Shown here: positions 28,133 through 35,462 of the stretch, piece after piece
Layout of the letters: each line of letters begins with the position of its first letter
How positions within the stretch are numbered: the stretch's first letter is position 1
Source of the DNA: GCA-2737725 sp033763995
Lineage (GTDB): Bacteria > Pseudomonadota > Alphaproteobacteria > Rhodospirillales > Rhodospirillaceae
DNA: 64,000 nt
NCBI GenBank assembly: GCA_033763995.1
Contig: JANRJL010000032.1
Span: 124,001 to 188,000 of the forward strand
Direction: 5' to 3'
Program-made: the position numbers and the translations under genes
The notes under the pieces: model-generated
What the model saw: only the letters and a program-made list of their open reading frames with translations
The model's database searches: none
Told to the model about the DNA's origin: nothing

Positions 28133-29353
28133 ATGCTTAATATGAGTGTGCGCGGGATGATCTTTGCCATGCTGGCTGCGGTACCCACGCTGGCGGCGGC
28201 GCAGAATCAAATGCTGCCGCAGAACACCATTCCCCACCGGGCCATCGCCGAGCGCATCGTCACGCAGTTGATGTTGCAGCCGGGCGAGAAGGTGATTTCG
28301 GTCGCCATGCCGGGCTACATGAACGAGTTCCTACCGCACATCCGCTACGCCGTGATGAAAGCCGGCGGCGTCGACATGGGCGTGATCGAGGCTCTGAAAA
28401 CGCCGTATCCGGCCGAGTGGGATCAGAAAATTCTCCGCCAAGGCTTGGCCGACGCCATCAAGGGCTACGAGAACATGCTGGAGGACATCGACGTGGGCAT
28501 CATGATGCCCGGCGTCAATCCGGCGCATCCGGCCTACAAGGCCATGCAGAATTTGTTGGTCAACAAGAAGGGCGCCCGGCGCACCATTCATTTTCACTGG
28601 ACGGACCCTTACGGGCCCTTGGGCAGCGACCTGGGGCTGTCGGGGGTGACCATCATGCCCGGCCATCCGGCGCCGGCCATGCAGACCATCGACGTGGTCT
28701 ACCAGAACGCGATCCTCAACACCGACTATGCGGCGCTGGCCGAGCATCAGGCGCGCTTCGTCGCCGCCATGCGCAAAGGCGTCACGCGCGTCACCACGCC
28801 CTTGGGCACGGACATTTCATTTGAAGTGCGCGACCGCAATGTCGTGCAGCAGAACGGTGTCGCCTCGGCGGCCTTCGTGAAGGACAAAACCACGCTGGTG
28901 GACCGTGAAATCGAAATCCCCCCGGGCGTGATCCGCGTCGCCCCGGTGGAGAGCACCGTCAACGGCGTCATCGCCTACGGCCCCTCGCGCTGGAGTGCGC
29001 GCTCGGTCGAGGGCGCCCGCGTGACCTTCAAGAACGGCAAGGTGGCCGAGGTCAGCGCGGCCAAGGGCGTGGAATTCATGCGCGCGGAGCTGGACGCCCA
29101 GCCCGACAGCGTGAAGTTCTTCCGCGAGATGGGCCTGGGCTTCAATCCGCTGCTGACCGTGCCCGAGCGCGATCCGTGGATTCCCTATCACGGCTATGGC
29201 GCGGGCGTGGTGCGCCTCGGGATCGGCAACAACACCGAGATCGGCGGGCCGATCACGGGCGCGGGCTACAGCCGCTGGCGCGACTTGTTCATCGACTGCA
29301 CCATCACGCTCGACGGCGAGGTGTGGCTGAAAGATGGGAAGTTTGTGAAGTAA
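28133..29353 (+). CDS. Exported M29-like aminopeptidase family protein, metal site possibly altered
   Basis: A 406-residue protein behind a perfect AAGGAGG (28118-28124), with a signal peptide ending LAAAQ. The fold resembles M29 (leucyl/thermophilic) aminopeptidases: GTDISFEVRDR, EIPPGVIRVAPVESTVNGVIAYGP, VEGARVTFKNGKVAEV and RLGIGNNTEI are family landmarks. Near the C-terminus, where M29 enzymes have the metal ligands in an HWD motif, this protein reads SRWRDLFID, keeping Asp but not His, and the preceding GGTxHLALG region appears shortened. It may therefore be a non-peptidase relative. M29 enzymes are usually cytoplasmic; export here is unusual. Confidence 0.75.
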   Translation: MLNMSVRGMIFAMLAAVPTLAAAQNQMLPQNTIPHRAIAERIVTQLMLQPGEKVISVAMPGYMNEFLPHIRYAVMKAGGVDMGVIEALKTPYPAEWDQKILRQGLADAIKGYENMLEDIDVGIMMPGVNPAHPAYKAMQNLLVNKKGARRTIHFHWTDPYGPLGSDLGLSGVTIMPGHPAPAMQTIDVVYQNAILNTDYAALAEHQARFVAAMRKGVTRVTTPLGTDISFEVRDRNVVQQNGVASAAFVKDKTTLVDREIEIPPGVIRVAPVESTVNGVIAYGPSRWSARSVEGARVTFKNGKVAEVSAAKGVEFMRAELDAQPDSVKFFREMGLGFNPLLTVPERDPWIPYHGYGAGVVRLGIGNNTEIGGPITGAGYSRWRDLFIDCTITLDGEVWLKDGKFVK

Positions 29354-29400
29354 AATGCAAAATCATCGCGATATGGCGTGATCTGTAATCGAACTGTGAT

Positions 29401-29489
29401 GTCGTCCTGGCACTTGTTGCCAGGACCCAGGAGTCACAGCGCCGCTTGAGAATTTGGCCCTGGGTCCTGGGCACGAGGCCCAGGACGAC
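29401..29489. repeat. Dispersed two-hairpin repeat, family 1, copy 3
   Basis: 89 bp bounded by GTCGTC and GACGAC. Hairpin 1 is TCCTGGCA (29405-29412)/TGCCAGGA (29418-29425). It differs from copy 1 in both arms by compensatory changes, so the stem is preserved. Hairpin 2 is TCCTGGGC/GCCCAGGA as in the other copies. Confidence 0.82.
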
Positions 29490-29637
29490 ATGGCTTAGTT
29501 GTCGCGCTTGCAATGGCCCCAACGCGCTTTTTGATTTGAAACCTCCGCGCCGCAGGGTAGCCGCGCCGCCCGAGACTTCAAGCCTTGGCCCATGCGGCGG
29601 CCTAGACTTTGCCATCGTTCATTCCAGGGAGAGGCAC

Positions 29638-30177
29638 ATGAAATACGCTCTATTGGCCGCCACGGCTTTGGTCTTGTCGGCCGGGGCGAACGCGGCGGAA
29701 CCCACCGTGGTCGGCTGCGCGCCCGACAACCCCAACTATGTCGCGTATATGGGCATGACCAACGAGATGTTCATCCCGCGCAACGGCGAAGTGGCGCCGA
29801 AATTTTACCACAACGAGTTCTACAGCCATAACCAGGATCGCGGCGGCGGCACCAAGATGAAGGTGACGGTCGAGAACATGAAGAAGGTCTATGAGGAGTC
29901 CTACAAGACCTTCGGCGAACGCAGCTACGAGAACGAACTAATCCTCTGCGCGGGCGATTACGTCGTGGCGCGCACGGTGCTCACCAGCAAGATGACCGGG
30001 CCCATGGGCGGCCAGGCCGCCACCAACCGCACCGCGCGCATCTCGGCCACGGACATCTACAAGTTCCAGAACGGCAAGGTGATCGAGCGCTGGGGCAACG
30101 CCGACAACATCGGCCAGCTCTGGCAATTGGGCCTGCAATTGCCGCCGGCCCCGCCCGGCATGGCGCCGAAGGACTGA
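29638..30177 (+). CDS. Exported SnoaL-like domain protein
   Basis: A 179-residue protein with a Sec signal peptide ending ANAAEP; the ATG at 29638 follows GGGAGAGG. The mature part fits the NTF2/SnoaL-like fold: FYHNEFYSHNQ, VKENM-like helices, DYVVARTVLTSKMTGP and DIYKFQNGKVIERWGNADNIGQLWQLG near the end are typical. SnoaL-like proteins include polyketide cyclases and many proteins without known activity; a secreted one probably binds or converts a small ligand. Not in an operon. Confidence 0.8.
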   Translation: MKYALLAATALVLSAGANAAEPTVVGCAPDNPNYVAYMGMTNEMFIPRNGEVAPKFYHNEFYSHNQDRGGGTKMKVTVENMKKVYEESYKTFGERSYENELILCAGDYVVARTVLTSKMTGPMGGQAATNRTARISATDIYKFQNGKVIERWGNADNIGQLWQLGLQLPPAPPGMAPKD

Positions 30178-30279
30178 TTTCCCGCTCAGTCCCGCGCCCC
30201 AACAAAGCCCCGATTTGGGCTGAATTCCGCCGCTTCTGCCTGTCATCGTCATAGCATCCACAAGGCTGTGGATAAGCTG

Positions 30280-30308
30280 TTGACACGATGTTCCTGTTAT
30301 GTTCTATT
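30280..30308 (+). promoter_or_regulatory. Sigma-70-type promoter overlapped by an alphaproteobacterial LexA box
   Basis: TTGACA (30280-30285, perfect) is followed after 17 bases by TCTATT (30303-30308). A GTTCCTGTTATGTTC (30290-30304) fills the spacer and fits GTTC-N7-GTTC, the LexA operator of Alphaproteobacteria. The expected start site lies near 30315, about 85 bases before the microprotein ATG. Confidence 0.65.
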
Positions 30309-30398
30309 CTCTCCAGATAAGAACAAAACAGCAACATTACCGCCGCCGAGCCCCAAGGTTCGCGGCGGCCAGATAGAGAAAAGCCAGGGAGAAACGCC

Positions 30399-30494
30399 AT
30401 GGATGCCACCACCTACCTGAAAGAAGCCGGCGCGCTGCTCAGCCTCTTGGGCGTCATTTATTTGTGGTCGCTGCTGGCCATGGCGCTGCAATAA
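30399..30494 (+). CDS. 31-residue single-pass membrane microprotein (candidate SOS-induced)
   Basis: A short ORF with a good AGGGAG (30386-30391) 7 bases before the ATG. It begins MDATTYLKEAGALL and continues as one hydrophobic helix (about residues 9-29) containing IYLWSLLAMAL, then stops at TAA. Size, topology and the LexA-type promoter resemble SidA of Caulobacter, a 29-residue SOS-induced inner-membrane protein that blocks division through FtsW/FtsN. I cannot show sequence homology to SidA; the functional link is inference. Confidence 0.7.
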   Translation: MDATTYLKEAGALLSLLGVIYLWSLLAMALQ

Positions 30495-30571
30495 GCGGCC
30501 GCTGAATTCGCAAGTTTCGGTTTCGCCCACTTCGGTTTCGGTAGAGGACCGAACCATCCCCAGGCCCGGTG

Positions 30572-31153
30572 CTAAGTCGGCCGAGTTCCCCTCGCGCTGC
30601 CACGCCGTGTCCCCTCACGGGCCGCCTTGCGCCGGGCCGGGGATTTCAAATTCGCCGAGATTCGTTTCGCCAAGGGCGCCTCGGCCAAGCCCATGGCGAC
30701 CTTGAAGGCGCCGGGCTCGAAACTCGCCGTCGCCGACAGCGGCTGGGCGGCGGCCACGGCGATCAGCTTGGCGTCCAGCACCGCGCCCTCGGCGCGGCTC
30801 AACGAAAAGAACGGGCGCAGCCACGGCGTGTCGGACATCAACTCGATCAGCGCCAGCAGGCGAAACAGCAGCGAAATCCCTTGGGTGGAACTGAGGCTGT
30901 AAAGCCGGTCCACGGCGGCGGCCCAGCAGGCCCCGTCCAGATCCGAAAACAGAAATCGCGTTTCGTCGCCGCGCCCTCGTCCGACACCGCCGCGCCGGAA
31001 CACCACGCCCTCCACGTCGCCCGGCGCCATGACCAGGCCCACCTCGGCGCCGACATGGGCCGCGTGCCACGACCGGCGCAGGTCCTTGGGCAGCACCGGC
31101 GGCAAGTCCTCGGGGCCGAAATCCAGCGTATGCAGGCGGGGCCGGGGCGTCAT
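30572..31153 (-). CDS. Protein of unknown function
   Basis: A 193-residue protein from the ATG at 31153 (an in-frame start at 31168 is less likely). It begins MTPRPRLHTLDFGPEDLPP, has a hydrophobic middle (STQGISLLFRLLALIELMS) and ends in a strongly basic tail (RRKAAREGTRRGSARG) that could bind nucleic acid. No family recognised. It converges with the microprotein gene. Confidence 0.65.
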   Translation of the reverse strand: MTPRPRLHTLDFGPEDLPPVLPKDLRRSWHAAHVGAEVGLVMAPGDVEGVVFRRGGVGRGRGDETRFLFSDLDGACWAAAVDRLYSLSSTQGISLLFRLLALIELMSDTPWLRPFFSLSRAEGAVLDAKLIAVAAAQPLSATASFEPGAFKVAMGLAEAPLAKRISANLKSPARRKAAREGTRRGSARGTRPT

Positions 31154-31222
31154 TCCGCAAACCTTCAATGAACTGATTGATTTATATAGCTATTCGCCGC
31201 CCGCCGCGACCCGGTGGAAAAA

Positions 31223-31251
31223 TTGACTCGTTAACCTTTAGAGCCTAGATT
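31223..31251 (+). promoter_or_regulatory. Candidate promoter for the gene at 31400
   Basis: TTGACT (31223-31228), a 17-base spacer and TAGATT (31246-31251) on the plus strand fit a sigma-70-type promoter. The predicted 5' UTR of about 140 bases contains the palindromes at 31323-31365. Confidence 0.45.
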
Positions 31252-31322
31252 GAATAGGTCCGAAGTGACAGCCGTCGGCCGAAGCGCCGCGGTTTGCTCA
31301 GTGTTGGCAAGAACGTCCACAC

Positions 31323-31365
31323 GTAAACGTTGAGAACCGACGTTTACATCATGTTGAGAATCAAC
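31323..31365. promoter_or_regulatory. Palindrome cluster upstream of the gene at 31400
   Basis: GTAAACG (31323-31329) pairs with CGTTTAC (31341-31347). GTTGAGAA is repeated at 31329 and 31353 with a 24-base period, and the second copy is part of the palindrome GTTGAGAATCAAC (31353-31365). The spacing suggests protein binding sites or a structured leader. Confidence 0.4.
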
Positions 31366-31399
31366 GTGTTCTCTCCGCTGGACCGAAGACGCCAGAGCC

Positions 31400-31807
31400 A
31401 TGAGCACGGCCCAAGTTGTCAACGCGACGATGTCGAGCCCCGCGGTGCGGGCGCTGAACGCGCGCGGCAGCGTGGCCACCGGCTATCAGAACATCGACGA
31501 GATCGACACCGGGTCCATGGCGGCGCGCGGGCGCGACGAACCGCGTTCGGCCGACGAGGGTGAGGACTTCGAGTTTGTCCGTCGCAAGCCGCGCCGCGGC
31601 GAATTCCGCGACGGCGTCATCAGCTTCGCGGGCGTGCTGGTGTCGCGCGACGTCGGCACCACCATCATGCAGGCGCAAGCGTCCCTCAGCAACGCCGAAG
31701 CGCTCATCAGCCCGACGCAGGCCGAGCGCAACATCGCCGTCTATGAATTCAATCAGTCGCTGATCGGCGCGCCCGAGGCCGCCGTCTCCGTGGGCGTGAT
31801 GCACTAA
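31400..31807 (+). CDS. Protein of unknown function
   Basis: A 135-residue soluble protein. No family recognised. It has an acidic/basic central region (EGEDFEFVRRKPRRGEFRDG) and a second half rich in Ala/Ser with TTIMQAQASLSNAEALISPTQAERNIAVYEFNQSL. This pattern looks helical and a little like flagellin/phage-type coiled segments. It lies downstream of a candidate promoter with palindromes and converges with ydbL. Confidence 0.6.
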   Translation: MSTAQVVNATMSSPAVRALNARGSVATGYQNIDEIDTGSMAARGRDEPRSADEGEDFEFVRRKPRRGEFRDGVISFAGVLVSRDVGTTIMQAQASLSNAEALISPTQAERNIAVYEFNQSLIGAPEAAVSVGVMH

Positions 31808-31822
31808 GCCAGTTGGCCTCGC

Positions 31823-32161
31823 TCACGGCTTCATCCACTTGCCCGCGGCGTCCATCATGTACCACTTGTTCTCCTTGGCGCGCTGAACCTGCTTTTCGCC
31901 GGCGATGGCTTGCACGGCCTCCACCGGCGTGCCGTTTTTCTGGGCGATGGATTTGTACTCGGCCATGCGCGCGGCGTTGACGGTGTCCACCAGGGCTTTC
32001 ACCTCGGCCGAGGGCGCGCTGACGGCGCCCACCAGGCCGTCGGGGCGCTCGCCCACCAGGCCTTGAGCGCGGGCCTGATCCAACTCGATGGCGGCGGCAG
32101 GCCAGATCGCCAGGCCCATGAGGGCGGCGACGGCGGCGGCGAGAAGGCGGCGTGACATCAT
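31823..32161 (-). CDS. ydbL: YdbL family (DUF1318) periplasmic protein
   Basis: A 112-residue protein with a signal peptide (MMSRRLLAAAVAALMGLAIWPAAA). The mature part is typical of YdbL: ELDQARAQGLVGERPDGLVG, VNAARMAEYKSIAQKNGTPVEAVQAIAGEK and KWYMMDAAGKW. In E. coli YdbL modulates the YdbH-YnbE intermembrane bridge that moves phospholipids from the inner to the outer membrane. It follows ynbE with a 46-base gap, conserving the order ynbE-ydbL. The usual first gene, ydbH, is not here but at 45.7-48.5 kb. Confidence 0.9.
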   Translation of the reverse strand: MMSRRLLAAAVAALMGLAIWPAAAIELDQARAQGLVGERPDGLVGAVSAPSAEVKALVDTVNAARMAEYKSIAQKNGTPVEAVQAIAGEKQVQRAKENKWYMMDAAGKWMKP

Positions 32162-32207
32162 GGGCGGGGTCCTCTGCAAAATACCAAGGCGAGTTCGCGA
32201 CATTGAC

Positions 32208-32402
32208 CTAGAAAATGCCGGGCTTGGCGCTGATCGCGGCATCGACGTCCTTGTCGACGCGGATGCGCACCTCTTGCTCGATCTTGATGTTGAGGTTGAT
32301 GACAATGGGCTTGTCGGGCGCCTCGACCTTGATGGTGGGCGAGCAGGCGGCGAGGCCCAGCGCCGCGCCCAGCAAAGCCAACATCGGCATCGTGCGAATC
32401 AT
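32208..32402 (-). CDS. ynbE: YnbE family outer-membrane lipoprotein
   Basis: A 64-residue lipoprotein; the lipobox LAAC gives an acylated Cys at residue 20. The short mature part (SPTIKVEAPDKPIVINLNIKIEQEVRIRVD) is the YnbE signature. YnbE is thought to form the outer-membrane end of the YdbH bridge by strand pairing. It precedes ydbL on the same strand. Confidence 0.92.
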   Translation of the reverse strand: MIRTMPMLALLGAALGLAACSPTIKVEAPDKPIVINLNIKIEQEVRIRVDKDVDAAISAKPGIF

Positions 32403-32465
32403 CGCGGGATCTCCTTCACGCCAAGCACTACGCTAGGCGGGATCGATGGTCGCGGTCAATCGCGC

Positions 32466-32541
32466 CTAGTGTCCCGATTCCGAAGTTCGCATGTGTCCCC
32501 CGGCAGGCAGGTTCGCGAACTTCGGAATCGAAGGACACTAG
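32466..32541. repeat. Palindromic element with CTAGTGTCC ends
   Basis: 76 bp. The arms start CTAGTGTCC and end GGACACTAG; inside, TTCCGAAGTTCGC (32478-32490) pairs with GCGAACTTCGGAA (32515-32527). It is shaped like a small non-autonomous mobile element (MITE) or REP-type unit; no ORF. Confidence 0.75.
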
Positions 32542-32555
32542 CAAACTATTGATCG

Positions 32556-32629
32556 AGTGTGGCTTTGGTTCAGAAGTCCGCATGCTGGACCCGCGGCGAG
32601 ATTTAGGCGCACTTCTGACCCGCCACACT
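32556..32629. repeat. Palindromic element with AGTGTGG ends
   Basis: 74 bp directly after the previous element. AGTGTGGC at the left pairs with GCCACACT at the right, and CAGAAGT with ACTTCTG, with small bulges. A separate family from the neighbouring element. Confidence 0.6.
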
Positions 32630-32834
32630 GGGCCACGGCGACATTGCGGCGAATGTGTGCCGGGCGGCCGCCTCACGCGGATGTGTCATGCGCGAATCCG
32701 GCGGCATGTGAATACCGTGAATAACACCACCTTTCGGCTTTGAACGCCCTCCGACGCCGCCTAGGATTCATTTCAGCGCTTGAGCGCGTCATGGCGTGCG
32801 AGGATTTCCCCACGCTCATGCCGCGCCCGGGCGC

Positions 32835-32940
32835 TAGAGCAAGCCGCGTTAATTCGGAATCTTACGGCTTGCTCTAACCTATTGTTTGGTCGCGGCGTTG
32901 ATGCGGAAAACCGGTACCCACTTTTCCGCACGCCGCTCTA
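32835..32940. repeat. Dispersed two-hairpin repeat, family 2, copy 1
   Basis: 106 bp. Hairpin 1 is TAGAGCAAGCCG (32835-32846)/CGGCTTGCTCTA (32866-32877). Hairpin 2 has outer arms GCGGCGT/ACGCCGC and inner arms GCGGAAAA (32903-32910)/TTTTCCGC (32922-32929). A second copy with compensatory base changes is at 52337-52440. Confidence 0.85.
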
Positions 32941-33005
32941 ATGAAACCGAAACGGGAGTCCCTGGGCCGTGCCTGAAAGGCCAAATTCAACGCTGTGGAA
33001 AAATT

Positions 33006-33102
33006 CCCTGATCTCGAATCAGGGTCGTTCGGGAATCGAGCCTCATCAAGGGCTTGGCGCAGCCGCGCCTGTTCTTTGGGGGCCCCGTCCTGCAAGAACA
33101 GG
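33006..33102. repeat. Two small hairpins upstream of the amidohydrolase gene
   Basis: CCCTGAT (33006-33012) pairs with ATCAGGG (33018-33024), and CCTGTTCTT (33068-33076) with AAGAACAGG (33094-33102). The second resembles the hairpin at 52056-52089 (CCTGTTATTT/AAATAACAGG), so both are probably decayed copies of one element. Confidence 0.5.
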
Positions 33103-33226
33103 AATAACAGGCGAAAACGGCTCTATTCCGCCATTGTGCGCCGCGGCAAATCCCCGCACTCCCCATCGTCCTGGCGAGGCTTTGGGCACGGAGTATGCTG
33201 GCGTTTTCCACTTGGGGAGAAGTCTC

Positions 33227-34552
33227 ATGCGTCGCATTGGTTTACTCGCATCCGTTGCGTTTTTTGGCGCCGGTTCGGCCTTCGCGCAAACAGCTACCAC
33301 GCCCACCGTCACGCACGTCCGTTGCGGTCACGTGGTTGATGCCAGTCTGTCGGACAAGGCGCTGGGGCCCCACACCATCGTCGTCAGCGGCGACAAAATT
33401 TCCGACGTGGTCGCGGGCACCGCGCCCGCCGGGCCCGACGTCAAGGTGGTGGATTTGTCCGGTGCGTATTGTATGCCGGGTCTCATCGACATGCACACGC
33501 ACCTGTCCACGCAGTTCGATCGCGGCAGCTTCAACAACTTCATCACCCGCACGCCCGCCGACGTGGCGCTGCGCTCGATCCCCTACGCCGAACGCACGCT
33601 CATGGCGGGCTTCACCACCGTGCGCGACGCGGGCGGGGGCGAGGGGGTCGACATCGCGCTGCGCAACGCCATCGCCCGCGGCGACATCATGGGCCCGCGC
33701 ATGTTCGTGGCCGACAACCCCATCTCCATCACCGGCGGCCACGGCGACGATACCAGCGGGTTCCGCGAGGACGTGGTCGCCCAGCCGGGCGTCGAGGTGG
33801 GCGTGGCCGACGGCGTCGCCAAGGTCACCGAGGCCGTGCGGCGCGTGGTCAAGCGCGGCGGGGATCACATCAAGTTCATGGCCTCGGGCGGTGTCTTGTC
33901 GCAAGGCGACAGCGCCACGGCGCCGCAGTTCAGCCAGGACGAGGTCAACGCGCTGATCTCCACCGCGCGCGACAACGGTTTGAAGGTGATGGCCCATGCC
34001 CACGGCGACGAAGGTGCCCGGCGCGCCACCGTCGCGGGCGTGGCCTCGCTCGAGCACGGCACTTTCATCTCCGACGAGACGTTCTCATTGATGAAGAAAA
34101 ACGGCACCTATCTGGTGCCCACGCTCATCGCGGGCATGAGCGTCAGCGCCAACGCCAAGATCGAGGGTTTTTATCCGGCGTCCGTCGCGGCCAAGGCGCT
34201 GGAAGTGGGCCCGCGCATGGGCGCGAGTTTGGGCCGGGCCTACAAGATGGGCGTCAAAATCGCCTTCGGCACCGACGCGGGCGTGTTTCCCCACGGCGAG
34301 AACGCCAAAGAATTCCAATACATGGTCGACAACGGCATGAAACCCATCGACGCCATTGGCGCGGCGGGCATGCCGGCGGCCGATTTGCTAGGCAAGGCCG
34401 AGGTGCTGGGCTCGCTGGCCAAGGGCAAGTTCGCCGACGTGGTGGCGGTCGCCGCCGATCCCATCGCCGACGTCAAGGTGCTGCAGTCCATGGCCTTCGT
34501 CATGAAGTCGGGCAAGATCTACAAGCAGGGCGGTCAGCGTGTCGGGCCATAG
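33227..34552 (+). CDS. Exported metal-dependent amidohydrolase
   Basis: A 441-residue protein with a signal peptide ending AFAQT. Metal ligands of the amidohydrolase superfamily are all present: HTH in GLIDMHTHLS, Lys in DHIKFMASGG, His in VMAHAHG, His in SLEHGTF and Asp in FGTDAG. It belongs to the prolidase/imidazolonepropionase-like group of exported enzymes that often cleave dipeptides or lactam-type substrates. The ATG at 33227 follows GGGGAGA; the open frame upstream runs through repeat DNA and is not used. A second exported member lies at 37770. Confidence 0.9.
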   Translation: MRRIGLLASVAFFGAGSAFAQTATTPTVTHVRCGHVVDASLSDKALGPHTIVVSGDKISDVVAGTAPAGPDVKVVDLSGAYCMPGLIDMHTHLSTQFDRGSFNNFITRTPADVALRSIPYAERTLMAGFTTVRDAGGGEGVDIALRNAIARGDIMGPRMFVADNPISITGGHGDDTSGFREDVVAQPGVEVGVADGVAKVTEAVRRVVKRGGDHIKFMASGGVLSQGDSATAPQFSQDEVNALISTARDNGLKVMAHAHGDEGARRATVAGVASLEHGTFISDETFSLMKKNGTYLVPTLIAGMSVSANAKIEGFYPASVAAKALEVGPRMGASLGRAYKMGVKIAFGTDAGVFPHGENAKEFQYMVDNGMKPIDAIGAAGMPAADLLGKAEVLGSLAKGKFADVVAVAADPIADVKVLQSMAFVMKSGKIYKQGGQRVGP

Positions 34553-34583
34553 ACCGCCCGCCGCGGCGCACGACCCCCGTGCG

Positions 34584-35456
34584 CTATTGCCGTGGCCAAG
34601 GTTGCGGCTGGCCGGCCAGCGCGCGCGACAGATACGCCGCGACCTCGACCGGTTTAGGTTCCACCGGATTGCCGAATTGGCTTTTTTTGCTGCCGGGCAA
34701 GTAATCGCCGTGGCCGTAGTCGCCCCCGTCGGATTCTTTGTCGGGAATTTGCCACGGTCCGGTCACGCGCGAGTCCGCGGGCTTGGCCGGCCCCTTGCGG
34801 CCGAGCGCGCCCTTGAAGAAGGCATCGTCCTTGTCCAGCACGTCGGCCACCAAGTCGCCGGCGGGGTAGGCGAGTTTCAGCACGATGTCGCGCCTGGAGG
34901 CCAGCACCCGAATGGACGCGGCGTTGTCGCGCGCGGCCTGAAATTCGTTGAGCAGGCAATCACGATCCACGGCGCTTGCGGTCAAGCACAGTATTTTCGC
35001 GGCGGTGTGCAGGCGCGCGGCCGCCGTCAGGACCACGCGCGCGCCCAGGCTGTGCGAGAAGAACACGAACTCCGCGGCGCTCGCGAAATGCCGCTGGCAC
35101 ACCGCCGCCAAGTGCTGGCCGCATCGGTTGGCGTCGGCGCTTTCGGTGGGATAATTGATCACCGGAATCCAGAAGTCGCCCGGCCACAGCACGCCGATGA
35201 AAACGTGGGCGGGGTCGAGCCGGAGATGCGCATGCAGGCGCGCGAGCGACCGCACGCCCTCGCCTTGATTCACGTTGAAGCCGTGCGCGGCGAAAATGAC
35301 GGTGCGCCCCGCGACCAAGCTCGCGGCCTTGTCCCAGTCCACGACCTTGAGCTTCGGCGAGTCGCCGCCGCCGGCATCGTCGAACGATACGAACTGGCCG
35401 GTGCTGACGGACCCCGCGCGCGGCTGCTCGCGGAAGCTGACGAAGTACGTGATCAT
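34584..35456 (-). CDS. Alpha/beta hydrolase, DUF900-like
   Basis: A 290-residue cytoplasmic protein. An N-terminal strand (MITYFVSFRE), the oxyanion-type AAHGFNVNQGEGV, and a nucleophile elbow FFSHSLGARV with Ser in H-S-L-G match the DUF900 / esterase-like alpha/beta hydrolases. The substrate is unknown. It starts 6 bases after the upstream membrane protein gene, so the two form an operon and may act together at the membrane. Confidence 0.8.
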   Translation of the reverse strand: MITYFVSFREQPRAGSVSTGQFVSFDDAGGGDSPKLKVVDWDKAASLVAGRTVIFAAHGFNVNQGEGVRSLARLHAHLRLDPAHVFIGVLWPGDFWIPVINYPTESADANRCGQHLAAVCQRHFASAAEFVFFSHSLGARVVLTAAARLHTAAKILCLTASAVDRDCLLNEFQAARDNAASIRVLASRRDIVLKLAYPAGDLVADVLDKDDAFFKGALGRKGPAKPADSRVTGPWQIPDKESDGGDYGHGDYLPGSKKSQFGNPVEPKPVEVAAYLSRALAGQPQPWPRQ

Positions 35457-35462
35457 CGCGCG

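Larger units (their letters stand above)
32403..33226. other. Gene-free region packed with palindromic repeats
   Basis: 824 bases between ynbE and the amidohydrolase gene. They contain four distinct hairpin elements (32466-32541, 32556-32629, 32835-32940 and 33006-33102), described separately. I see no coding ORF. Confidence 0.8.
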
